From positions 1 through 64,000 of the forward strand of contig URMS01000015.1 of assembly GCA_900548975.1 (NCBI GenBank): a DNA stretch of 64,000 nt, in the 5' to 3' direction. The notes under the pieces are model-generated. The model was not told the origin of the DNA. It did not search any database and saw only the letters and a program-made list of their open reading frames with translations. Position 1 is the first letter of the stretch, and each line of letters begins with the position of its first letter. The stretch comes from an uncultured Porphyromonadaceae bacterium (GTDB lineage: Bacteria > Bacteroidota > Bacteroidia > Bacteroidales > Muribaculaceae). Shown here piece after piece: positions 7,216 to 15,046 of the stretch. The translations under genes were made by a program, and so were the position numbers.

Positions 7216-8368
7216 AGAAATACGCCCCGCCGGGCGGCTCGACCATGTGAGCGAATACTATTTTTCGCGTAAGCTCAAGGAGATAGCACGTCTCCGTGCT
7301 TCCGGTGTCGACATAATATCGCTCGGCATCGGCGGTCCCGACCTGCCGCCGCCCACGGCTGCGGTAGATGCCGCTGTTGCGTGCCTGCAACGCCCCGATA
7401 CCCACGGATACCAGATGACCGTCGGGCTGCCGGGGCTGCGGAGCGCTTTTGCCGTCTGGTATGCCCGGCGCTATGGTGTGACAAGCCTCGATGCCGACAG
7501 GAATATCCTCCCTCTGATAGGGTCGAAGGAAGGTGTGCTCAATGTGGCGCTGGCCTTTCTCAATCCCGGCGACGGCGTGCTTGTACCCGATCCCGGATAT
7601 CCCACCTATACATCGGCTTCGCGCATAGCCCTGGCCGAGGTTTTCCCCTACACACTCAGCGAGGAAAACGGATGGATGCCCGATTTCGACGCCCTCGAGA
7701 AGCTGCCTTTGGAACGGATAAAGCTCATGTGGGTCAATTATCCACATATGCCTACCGGCACCCCGGCCAATCTCGAAGTATTCCGGCAGTTGGTCGAATT
7801 CGGACGCCGCCATGGCATAGTGATTGTCAACGACAACCCCTACAGTATGATTCTCAACGACCATCCGCTCAGCATCTTCAATATACCCGGTGCCGAAGAG
7901 GTGGCCATAGAGATGAATTCGCTCAGCAAGTGCCTCAATATGGCCGGATGGCGCGTGGGCATGCTCGTGGCCAATCCGCAGTTTGTGGAGTGGGTGCTCA
8001 AGGTGAAGAGCAACATCGACTCGGGGCAGCCGCGTGCCATAATGGAGGGAGCCATCGCCGCTCTTGGCGCGCCCGACAGCTGGTACGAGTCGCTCAACGC
8101 CGAGTATGCCGCCCGTCAGGCCATTTGCGCCCGCATAATGGACGCCCTCGGCTGCCGCTGCCGTCCCGGGCAGCAGGGCCTCTTCCTGTGGGGACGTATC
8201 CCCGACAGCGAGGTATCGGCCGAGGCTTTCGCCGACCGTATTCTGGCCGAAAAGCGCGTGTTTATCACTCCGGGCTTCATCTTCGGCAAAGCCGGCGAGC
8301 GCTATATCCGCATTTCGCTCTGTGCTCCGCAACCGGTGCTCGAAGCAGCTCTCGAACGCATAATGTGA
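7202..8368 (+). CDS. Class I/II PLP-dependent aminotransferase (aromatic pathway)
   Basis: 388 aa with start ATG at 7202, inside the end of pheA. Fold-type I features: GIGGPDLPPP near residue 43, substrate-side NYPHMPTGTPAN near 179, the PLP Lys243 in SLSKCLNMAGWRVG, and an Arg-containing C-terminus (ERYIRISL). It resembles LL-diaminopimelate/aspartate-type aminotransferases. In this position it most likely transaminates phenylpyruvate and 4-hydroxyphenylpyruvate (or prephenate) to complete Phe and Tyr synthesis; this role is inferred from the operon. The usual NP[HN]NPTG motif reads NYPHMPTG. Confidence 0.88.
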   Translation: MTKTKEIRPAGRLDHVSEYYFSRKLKEIARLRASGVDIISLGIGGPDLPPPTAAVDAAVACLQRPDTHGYQMTVGLPGLRSAFAVWYARRYGVTSLDADRNILPLIGSKEGVLNVALAFLNPGDGVLVPDPGYPTYTSASRIALAEVFPYTLSEENGWMPDFDALEKLPLERIKLMWVNYPHMPTGTPANLEVFRQLVEFGRRHGIVIVNDNPYSMILNDHPLSIFNIPGAEEVAIEMNSLSKCLNMAGWRVGMLVANPQFVEWVLKVKSNIDSGQPRAIMEGAIAALGAPDSWYESLNAEYAARQAICARIMDALGCRCRPGQQGLFLWGRIPDSEVSAEAFADRILAEKRVFITPGFIFGKAGERYIRISLCAPQPVLEAALERIM

Positions 8369-8489
8369 AGTTTATAAAGTTAAGAAAGGTAAAGGAGTTA
8401 AGATAATGGTTCTTTTAGCCCTTCAAAAAACTAATATCTTAACTTTTTAAACCTATTACTTTTTCAACAATAATAAAACAACATAGATT
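8369..8489. repeat. Imperfect AT-rich inverted repeat between operon genes
   Basis: The left arm is purine-rich with repeated GTTAAGA/GGTAAAGGA words (8379-8406). The right arm is the complement-like TATCTTAACT...CCTATTACTTTTTC (8433-8464). The arms can pair imperfectly around a loop of about 25 bases. No T-run follows. No gene seen. Confidence 0.55.
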
Positions 8490-9563
8490 ATGATATTAGA
8501 AAAGATATTTCCGGAAGATATAATGTCGCACCGACCGGTGGTGCTTGCCGGCCCGTGCAGTGCCGAAAGCGAGACTCAGGTGCTCGAGGCGGCCCGATCG
8601 CTTGCTGCTGCCGGCATAAAGATATTCCGTGCCGGCGTGTGGAAACCACGCACCAAACCCGGCGGTTTCGAGGGTATCGGCTCGCCCGCGCTGCAGTGGC
8701 TTGCCAAGGTGAAGAAAGAGACCGGGATGCTCATAGCCACCGAGGTGGCCAACGAGCGCCATACCCGCGAGGCTCTCGACGCCGGAGTCGATGTGCTGTG
8801 GATAGGCGCACGCACGTCGGCCAATCCCTTTGCCGTGCAGGAGATAGCCGATGTGCTTGCCGCCCTTCCGCAGGAGCGCCGCGACTCGCTTGTGGTCCTC
8901 GTCAAGAATCCGGTCAATCCCGACCTCGAGTTGTGGATTGGCGCCATGGAGCGCATCAACGGCGCCGGCATACGCCGTATAGGCGCCATTCACCGCGGGT
9001 TCAGCGCCTATGGCAAGCACCTCTACCGCAATCCGCCCAAGTGGCGCATCCCCATCGAGCTGCACCGCCGTATTCCCGAACTGCCCATCATCTGCGACCC
9101 GAGCCACATTGGCGGCAAGCGCGAGCTGATAGCACCGCTGTCGCAGCAGGCACTCGACATGAATTTCGACGGTCTCATCGTGGAGTGCCACTGCCATCCC
9201 GACGAAGCTCTGAGCGACAGCGCACAGCAGATTACCCCCGACGTCCTCTCCTATATACTCGAAACGCTCGTCGTGCCGGCCGAGACGTCTTCCACCGAGA
9301 GCCTGGGTCTGCTCCGCAAGCAGATCGACCGTATCGATGACGAGCTCCTCGAGCTGCTGGCCAAGCGTATGCGCGTGGCGCGCGACATCGGCCGCTACAA
9401 GAAGGAGCACAAGATGCCCGTGCTGCAGCCGGGACGATACAACGATCTGATGCAGCACCGTGTGTATGCCGCCGTACAACTCGAACTAAACGCCGATTTT
9501 ATCAAAAACGTGCTTGCCTCCATCCACGAGGAGTCGGTGCGTCAACAGCTTGAACTGCAATGA
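8490..9563 (+). CDS. Bifunctional DAHP synthase / chorismate mutase
   Basis: 357 aa. Residues 1-260 are a type I beta/alpha-barrel DAHP synthase (VLAGPCSAES, FRAGVWKPRTKPGGFEG, CDPSHIGGKRELI), which joins phosphoenolpyruvate and erythrose 4-phosphate at the entry to the shikimate pathway. Residues about 270-355 are an AroQ-type chorismate mutase (LLRKQIDRIDDELLELLAKR, RDIGRYKKEH), which makes prephenate. Fusion of these activities is known in Bacteroidetes and lets the mutase domain mediate prephenate feedback on the synthase. It supplies prephenate to both pheA and tyrA in this operon and overlaps tyrA by ATGA. Confidence 0.95.
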   Translation: MILEKIFPEDIMSHRPVVLAGPCSAESETQVLEAARSLAAAGIKIFRAGVWKPRTKPGGFEGIGSPALQWLAKVKKETGMLIATEVANERHTREALDAGVDVLWIGARTSANPFAVQEIADVLAALPQERRDSLVVLVKNPVNPDLELWIGAMERINGAGIRRIGAIHRGFSAYGKHLYRNPPKWRIPIELHRRIPELPIICDPSHIGGKRELIAPLSQQALDMNFDGLIVECHCHPDEALSDSAQQITPDVLSYILETLVVPAETSSTESLGLLRKQIDRIDDELLELLAKRMRVARDIGRYKKEHKMPVLQPGRYNDLMQHRVYAAVQLELNADFIKNVLASIHEESVRQQLELQ

Positions 9564-10333
9564 AAATACTGATACTCGGAGCCGGTAAGATGGGCTCCTT
9601 CTTCTGCGATCTGCTATCTTTCGGCCACGATGTGGCCGTGTACGACCGCGACCCGGAGCGTCTGCGCTTCACCTACAACGTTCGCCGGTTCATGTCGCTC
9701 GACGAGGTCGGCGATTTCGATCCCGACATGGTTATCAACGCGGCCACTGTCAAATATACCATCGACGCTTTCCGTCAGGTACTTCCGCATCTGCGGCCCG
9801 ACGCTCTGCTGAGCGACATCGCGTCGGTGAAGCGCGGACTGCCCGAATTTTATGCCGAAGCCGGACACCCCTATGTGTCGACGCACCCCATGTTCGGCCC
9901 CACATTCGCATCGCTGTCGAATCTTGCCGACGAGAACGCCATCATAATCAGCGAGGGCGACGCAGCCGGCATAGCCTTTTTCGAGCAGCTCTATAACTCT
10001 CTCGGGCTTCATATAGAGCACTATACATTCAACGGTCACGACGAGACCATAGCCTATTCGCTGTCGGTGCCCTTCGCCTCGTCGCTGGTATTCGGCTCGG
10101 CCATGAAGCACCAGCCCGCGCCCGGCACTACTTTCAAGCGCCACATGGCCATCGCCCGCGGCCTCATGAGCGAAGACGACTATCTTCTTTCCGAAATTCT
10201 TTTCAACCCCGACTCGGTAGCCCAGCTCGACCGCATCCTGGCCTCACTCTCCGAACTCCGCCGCATCGTTGCCACCCGCGACTCCGCCGCCATGCAGGCC
10301 TACCTCGCCGCCGTCCGCACCAATTTGAAATGA
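9560..10333 (+). CDS. tyrA: Prephenate dehydrogenase
   Basis: 257 aa, NAD(P)-dependent oxidation of prephenate to 4-hydroxyphenylpyruvate. Rossmann motif GAGKMG at residues 7-12; STHPMFGP (107-114) contains the conserved active-site His of TyrA proteins; HDETIAYSLSVPF follows. No ACT or chorismate mutase domain is attached, so regulation probably acts through the operon attenuator and the DAHP synthase/mutase. ATGA overlaps at both ends (with the synthase gene and with the TPR gene) indicate translational coupling. Confidence 0.93.
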   Translation: MKILILGAGKMGSFFCDLLSFGHDVAVYDRDPERLRFTYNVRRFMSLDEVGDFDPDMVINAATVKYTIDAFRQVLPHLRPDALLSDIASVKRGLPEFYAEAGHPYVSTHPMFGPTFASLSNLADENAIIISEGDAAGIAFFEQLYNSLGLHIEHYTFNGHDETIAYSLSVPFASSLVFGSAMKHQPAPGTTFKRHMAIARGLMSEDDYLLSEILFNPDSVAQLDRILASLSELRRIVATRDSAAMQAYLAAVRTNLK

Positions 10334-12228
10334 AAAATTTATTATCCGTACTCCTGTGTGCTCTTGCTGCTGTGCTGTCGGCAGAGGCTCAGTCGCAGCG
10401 GTCGGACTCACTCTTTGCAGCCGGTGTAAATTATTATAATGAAGGCTGTTTTGGCGCAGCAGCAACCTATTTTCGGGAAGTATGTCTGCTCGACAGAGAT
10501 GTAGCACCGTCGCGGGCTGGGTACGGTGTGCATTGGCTTGCTTCGAGTCTCTTTAAAATGGGACGCGAAGAAGAGGCTTCGCAACTGACATATCTCTATA
10601 AGCTGGAGCCAATAGACCGGCGCCTTACTGTTGAGACCGATTCACTCGGCGAAGTGTACTTTGCGCTCAAAGGTGCGGGAAAAACAGAGGAGGCTTTGGA
10701 AATGGCAGACAATGTGGCCCGATTGGAAAAAAGAAGACTTGGGGCGAACTCTTATTTCTATGCTAACTCTCTGTATAACTGCGGGGATTATAGTCATGAA
10801 CTAGGGCGTTATAAAGAAGCGCTTACTTTCTTTAAAGAAGCCGACAGTATATACGCTCTCTATGGCGATGTGTTATGCCGCGAAAGAATGATGACTTGCC
10901 ATGCGCTGTGCGTCATCCTTCGTAATTTGGGTTCTCGCGACGAAGCCGCAGTTTATGGCCAAAAGTCGGTAGCCATTGCCGAAAAATTGATGGGTAAGCA
11001 CTCCAGGGAATATCTTCACGGAGTTCTTGAGTTGGCAAATGTTTCAGATGAGACCATGGCTATACGGTTAGCTGCCGAAGCCGATAGTATTTCAGATTAC
11101 ATAGTTTATAAAGACTGGTCGGAGGAGATTGAATTGCGTTCGATTCTCGGTGCTTTGTGTTATAAAATAGGAAATTATGAGCGTGCCAAGGTTCACGTCG
11201 GTCAGGAAAACCGGCTTTGTCGCGAAAATGGGAAAGACGACGACTGGTACCTGATATCGCTGAACAATTATGCTGAAATTTTAAAGAATACCGGCGACGA
11301 TATAACGGAAGTAAAAAAGGCCCGCGGTGACTACCTCGATGGGACACTGCGTCTTCATGGCGAAAACAGTATTGCTTATGCCGATGCCCTCTATCGGTCG
11401 GCTGACGATGAAACCGGCGATAAAAAGATAGATCTGCTTCGGAAAGCTATAGAGATATACGAGTCGCAGTATGCGGTTACAGATATGTATCTGTGTGCTC
11501 TGCGCGATATCGCTTTTGCCTATTGGTATGAAAAAGGCGAGTTTACGCAAGCTTATCGCTACCAGCAGAAGTGTGTTGGATATTTACGGACCAGCAATTC
11601 TGTGGATCCCGGATTCGCCAGTAGTTTATACTCTAATCTGATAGGGAGTCTGAACTCAATGGGGCAGAATGAGAAGGCGTTGGAGCTGATAGACTATACA
11701 GAGAAATTGCTTTCGGACTGCAGGGAGCCGTGGGCTGAAGAAAGACTTACTGAAATATTGTTCTCGAAAGCATCTACGCTGTTCGCGTTAAAACGCTATG
11801 ATGAAGCTGTCGAACTCTATCGTGAGCTTTGTGGCCATTACGAACAGTTCGATAATTCACCTTTGACACCTATCCTTTATTCCGGTTTGGCTAACGCGTT
11901 GCTCCATAGCGGGTGGAGTACGGAGGCGAAGCAACTCTCCGAGAAGGCTCTGAAGTTGCTTGAGGAAATACCGTCGGGAATCAAATATACTGAGTTATTG
12001 CCTGCGTACCTGTTTGGCAATAGACTGGCTACCGACCAGACCGACGGGCTTGATAAAATTGTCGTCCAACTGGAAGACTTGCTGAAGCGCGACGATATAA
12101 ATATAGGCTATAAAATGTATATAGCTCAGTTATTGGGCGTTTACGATATTGTTTTTGCTAATGATGTGCCTAAGGCAACGGCAGAGTTCAAGACTTTCCT
12201 CGATTATTATCAGAAGCACGTCGGTTAG
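10330..12228 (+). CDS. TPR-repeat exported protein, N-terminal part of an amber-split TPR-CHAT gene
   Basis: 632 aa. A signal peptide (residues 1-21, hydrophobic core then AEA) is followed by tetratricopeptide-like helical repeats throughout (for example YNEGCFGAAATYFREVC, YKEALTFFKEADSIY, YDEAVELYRELCGHY). The frame ends in TAG at 12226-12228, but the same frame continues without another stop through 13720 into a CHAT domain. It begins inside the tyrA stop (ATGA), so it is coupled to the Phe/Tyr operon, although its DNA is visibly AT-richer than pheA-tyrA. Bacteroidales commonly carry full-length TPR-CHAT proteins, so the TAG looks like a CAG-to-TAG change or an error; readthrough is possible but unproven. 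Confidence 0.8.
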   Translation: MKNLLSVLLCALAAVLSAEAQSQRSDSLFAAGVNYYNEGCFGAAATYFREVCLLDRDVAPSRAGYGVHWLASSLFKMGREEEASQLTYLYKLEPIDRRLTVETDSLGEVYFALKGAGKTEEALEMADNVARLEKRRLGANSYFYANSLYNCGDYSHELGRYKEALTFFKEADSIYALYGDVLCRERMMTCHALCVILRNLGSRDEAAVYGQKSVAIAEKLMGKHSREYLHGVLELANVSDETMAIRLAAEADSISDYIVYKDWSEEIELRSILGALCYKIGNYERAKVHVGQENRLCRENGKDDDWYLISLNNYAEILKNTGDDITEVKKARGDYLDGTLRLHGENSIAYADALYRSADDETGDKKIDLLRKAIEIYESQYAVTDMYLCALRDIAFAYWYEKGEFTQAYRYQQKCVGYLRTSNSVDPGFASSLYSNLIGSLNSMGQNEKALELIDYTEKLLSDCREPWAEERLTEILFSKASTLFALKRYDEAVELYRELCGHYEQFDNSPLTPILYSGLANALLHSGWSTEAKQLSEKALKLLEEIPSGIKYTELLPAYLFGNRLATDQTDGLDKIVVQLEDLLKRDDINIGYKMYIAQLLGVYDIVFANDVPKATAEFKTFLDYYQKHVG

Positions 12229-12243
12229 AATATCGATATTGCT

Positions 12244-13722
12244 GTGTCGCAGGAGAGGGCGGATCTATGGACGACACTGTCAAACGCCCTGAAAGAATCG
12301 ATAGATATGATTCTTAGTAATGAGAGGGGGAATGCTTTCGCCGATATCGTTTACGAAATGTTGCTCAACTATAAGGGCCGACTGTTGGATATCGACTGTG
12401 TTTTCGACGATCTTGTGCGCCGCTTGCCGGATCAGGAGGTAAGGGAAGCCTATAGCCGCTACCGGATGGCAAAACTCACCGAAGGAGAAAACCGCGAGAA
12501 AATCACCGCCATGGAGGCCGATTTGGCACGACTCCTCAAAGATAAGGGAATATCGATAAGTGGTCGCAGTGGCAAGACTGTGCAGGATTTGCTCGATAAT
12601 ATGCATCAGGGCGATGTTGCTGTGGAGTTCTATTTCAATACGTATGCGTTGAAGTACTACGCAGTAGTGTTGCGGTCCGAAGCGCCGGCGCCGTCGGTTA
12701 TTGAGCTCGATATAGCCGATGACGATTTTTGGGGGGCCACGGCTGAGACCGCGATATCGTCGGCTGTATGGAAAGATGTGCTTGCCGGTGTCGGCGAAGG
12801 GGCTACTGTGTACTTCTCGCCGTCGGGAATACTGCATTCTCAGGCTATAGAATATCTGCCGTGCTGGGATGGCAGCGGGCGCCTGCTCTGCGATGTATGG
12901 AAGATGCGTCGCCTCACGTCTACCCGGGAAATTGCCATGGACCATGATTACCGCATGGGCAAAGGCGCTGTCTATGGCGGTCTCAACTACAACGGCATCG
13001 AACTCGATGACGACGCCATGGAGAAGCTCGAATTACAGCGTGGCGAACTCGCAAGCTTTTTGCCCGGAACTGCAGAAGAAGCCGACTTTTTCGAGGAATG
13101 CTACGTGCATAACCATATGGAATATCGCGCTTATCGGCTCGAAAAAGGTACTTCGCAGAGCTTTAAGGCATTGCCGGCCGACAGTATCCGCATCCTCCAT
13201 CTTGGCACGCATGGCTTTTATAATAAAAATTATCTCGACCTACAGTCCTCCAAAGACGCGCCCGATGCGGCGTTGTTGAATTCCGGACTGCTTTTCTCGG
13301 GTGCCAATATGCAGATACTTGGCATTCTGGACAATGTCATTTCGGACGATTGTATCCTGACGGCCCGCGATATCGCCAATCTCGATTTCAGCAGTGTGCG
13401 CCTGGCGGTGATATCGGCATGCGAAAGTGGTCTGGGTGACGTCGATGCCGGTGAAGGTGTCTTCGGGCTACAGCGCGGTTTCAAGAAAGCAGGTGTTCAG
13501 TCGCTGATTATGAGCCTTTGGAAAGTGGATGATGCCGCGACGGCTATTTTCATGAAAAGCTTCTATGAGAACTGGTTGATGGAGAATAAAGACATACATA
13601 GCTCTTTCGACGAGGCCAGAAAATATCTCCGTACATATCGCGACGAACGCAATCCCGACAAACTGCCGTACGCCGATCGCAAATATTGGGGCGCTTTCGT
13701 GCTCCTTGATGCCCCGGTTTAG
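12244..13722 (+). CDS. CHAT-domain (caspase-like) protease, C-terminal part of an amber-split gene
   Basis: 492 aa if read from GTG 12244; the first in-frame ATG is 12307. Residues 1-60 look like the linker that joins TPR and CHAT domains in intact homologues (YEMLLNYKGRLLDID), not like a protein start. The CHAT domain (about 180-490) has the expected His/Cys dyad: His323 in ILHLGTHGFYN and Cys393 in VISACESGLGD, then GVFGLQRGFKKAGVQSLIMSLW. CHAT proteases belong to the caspase/gingipain clan. Frame and spacing (six codons after the TAG) show that it was one gene with the preceding TPR frame. If the TAG is real, this half would lack the export signal. Confidence 0.8.
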   Translation: MSQERADLWTTLSNALKESIDMILSNERGNAFADIVYEMLLNYKGRLLDIDCVFDDLVRRLPDQEVREAYSRYRMAKLTEGENREKITAMEADLARLLKDKGISISGRSGKTVQDLLDNMHQGDVAVEFYFNTYALKYYAVVLRSEAPAPSVIELDIADDDFWGATAETAISSAVWKDVLAGVGEGATVYFSPSGILHSQAIEYLPCWDGSGRLLCDVWKMRRLTSTREIAMDHDYRMGKGAVYGGLNYNGIELDDDAMEKLELQRGELASFLPGTAEEADFFEECYVHNHMEYRAYRLEKGTSQSFKALPADSIRILHLGTHGFYNKNYLDLQSSKDAPDAALLNSGLLFSGANMQILGILDNVISDDCILTARDIANLDFSSVRLAVISACESGLGDVDAGEGVFGLQRGFKKAGVQSLIMSLWKVDDAATAIFMKSFYENWLMENKDIHSSFDEARKYLRTYRDERNPDKLPYADRKYWGAFVLLDAPV

Positions 13723-13948
13723 GAAATTAGGAAGTTAGGACATCAGGAGGTTAGGAAGTTAGGAGGATAGGAGATTAGGAGGATAGGAGGAGAGGTGGGG
13801 AGGAAGGTAGGATATTAAGAGGTTGGTTTCGATACAGCGTTTTAATTCAATCTCCTATCATCATTCCCTTTTCTTCCAAACTTCTTAATATCTTACTCTC
13901 CTAAATTCCTAATATCTTATTCTCCTAACCTCCTAACTTCCTAATCGC
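13723..13948. repeat. Purine/pyrimidine heptad-like inverted repeat between convergent genes
   Basis: The left part (13721-13817) is built of TTAGGA-type words (GGAAGTTAGGA, GGAGGATAGGAG, GGAGATTAGGA). The right part (13850-13950) is the complementary CTCCTAA/TTCCTAAT type. The two can form a long imperfect hairpin. It lies between the 3' ends of the CHAT frame and the PCMD gene. No gene seen. Confidence 0.6.
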
Positions 13949-14905
13949 CTAATAGGCCAGGGCGACGTTGTCGATCCAGAGGGTCATGCCGGGGGTGCCG
14001 GTGTAGGGTTTGCCGCTGCCTGAGGAGAACATGACTATGAGGTGGGTAGGGGTGGCCGTGGGGCTGTCCCAGCCTACTTCGTGCACCGGCACCATTTCTC
14101 CGCGGGAGTTGCGGGCATAGTAGCTGTTTTCCTCGCTTATGAGGTTCATGTACGGTTTGTAGAATGATTCGCCGGTGATGTCGCCGTAGTGCACGTCGAG
14201 CTTGTGGCCGTTCACCCATCCGTCGGTCGACTTGCCGAGGAGTTCGCGGCCGGTGCCCACGCGTTTGGCTTGTATATTGCCGTCCTCATCTTCCCAACGG
14301 CGCTGCAGTATGATGAATACCTCGGCCTTGTCGGTGCCCGGCAGGGTCTTTTTCTTGCCGAAACCGCTGGAGTATACCATGCCGCCGCCGGCCGGAACCG
14401 ACAGCTTGTAGTCGTAGGACAGCGCCTTGGGCCGTTTGGTGAAAGGTATGCCCATCTCCATCTTCGAATAGGGGTCGGAGGTCGATTTGATAGGTTCTAT
14501 CATTTGACCGAGGAATAGTGTGCCGGCCACCATTACGTCGATGTTTATTATGCCGATAGCCTTGCAGTTCTCCATGCGCGTGCACAGTTTGGCGCACTTG
14601 TTGCCTGCGGAGCGCTGGTCGGGGTACACGGCATTGCTTGTTTTGGTTATGCCCATCACTTTTGCCATGACATTCGACGATGACCAGGGGGATCCACCCT
14701 GATTGGTGTAGGGCGTGTCGCCGTCGATGGTTTTGGTGGGTCCGACGGCGTATACCTGTTTTACATTACCGCCTATAACGCGCGATTCTTTGATATTTCG
14801 GGTGACCCAGCTGTTGAAATCGCCGTAGGGTATCGGTTCGGTACGCTGGGCGGCGACACCGAACGAAAGTATAGTGACGATTAATGGTGCGATGAATCTT
14901 TTCAT
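13949..14905 (-). CDS. PCMD-domain secreted protein
   Basis: 318 aa. Signal peptide residues 1-19 (APLIVTILSFGVAAQ). The remainder matches the putative carbohydrate metabolism domain (PCMD) fold seen in Bacteroidetes surface proteins: DFNSWVT, GGSPWSSSNVMAKV, GIPFTKRPKALSYDYKL, then near the C-terminus HLIVMFSSGSGKPYTG and MTLWIDNVALAY. The biochemical role of this domain is not established; structures of relatives show a jelly-roll suggestive of glycan binding. It has its own promoter behind the terminator at 14979-15022, so it is not simply cotranscribed with the lipoprotein gene upstream. Confidence 0.75.
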   Translation of the reverse strand: MKRFIAPLIVTILSFGVAAQRTEPIPYGDFNSWVTRNIKESRVIGGNVKQVYAVGPTKTIDGDTPYTNQGGSPWSSSNVMAKVMGITKTSNAVYPDQRSAGNKCAKLCTRMENCKAIGIINIDVMVAGTLFLGQMIEPIKSTSDPYSKMEMGIPFTKRPKALSYDYKLSVPAGGGMVYSSGFGKKKTLPGTDKAEVFIILQRRWEDEDGNIQAKRVGTGRELLGKSTDGWVNGHKLDVHYGDITGESFYKPYMNLISEENSYYARNSRGEMVPVHEVGWDSPTATPTHLIVMFSSGSGKPYTGTPGMTLWIDNVALAY

Positions 14906-14966
14906 AAGATGCTTGAGTCATGTGTTTGAGATAGAAACAAACTCATGGTAGCTGCTGTTCATATTA

Positions 14967-14974
14967 CAAATATA
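14967..14974 (-). promoter_or_regulatory. -7 promoter box (TATATTTG) for PCMD gene
   Basis: The minus strand reads TATATTTG 61 bases before the ATG at 14905 and just downstream of the preceding terminator. Confidence 0.55.
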
Positions 14975-14978
14975 TAGG

Positions 14979-15022
14979 AAAAGCGTCTTACTGACAACTA
15001 TTGTGCATGTAAGACGCCTTTT
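14979..15022 (-). terminator. Bidirectional-type terminator
   Basis: AAAAGCGTCTTAC pairs with GTAAGACGC(C)TTTT across a loop of about 17 bases, with A- and T-runs on either flank. It follows the stop codon of the beta-helix lipoprotein gene (15047). Confidence 0.8.
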
Positions 15023-15046
15023 ACGCCAATTATCGGTCCTTTTGGG

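Noticed and set aside
13723..13948. Telomere-like TTAGGA repeats marking a chromosome end
   Set aside because: Ordinary genes continue on both sides and the two strands carry complementary halves, so it is an internal inverted repeat.
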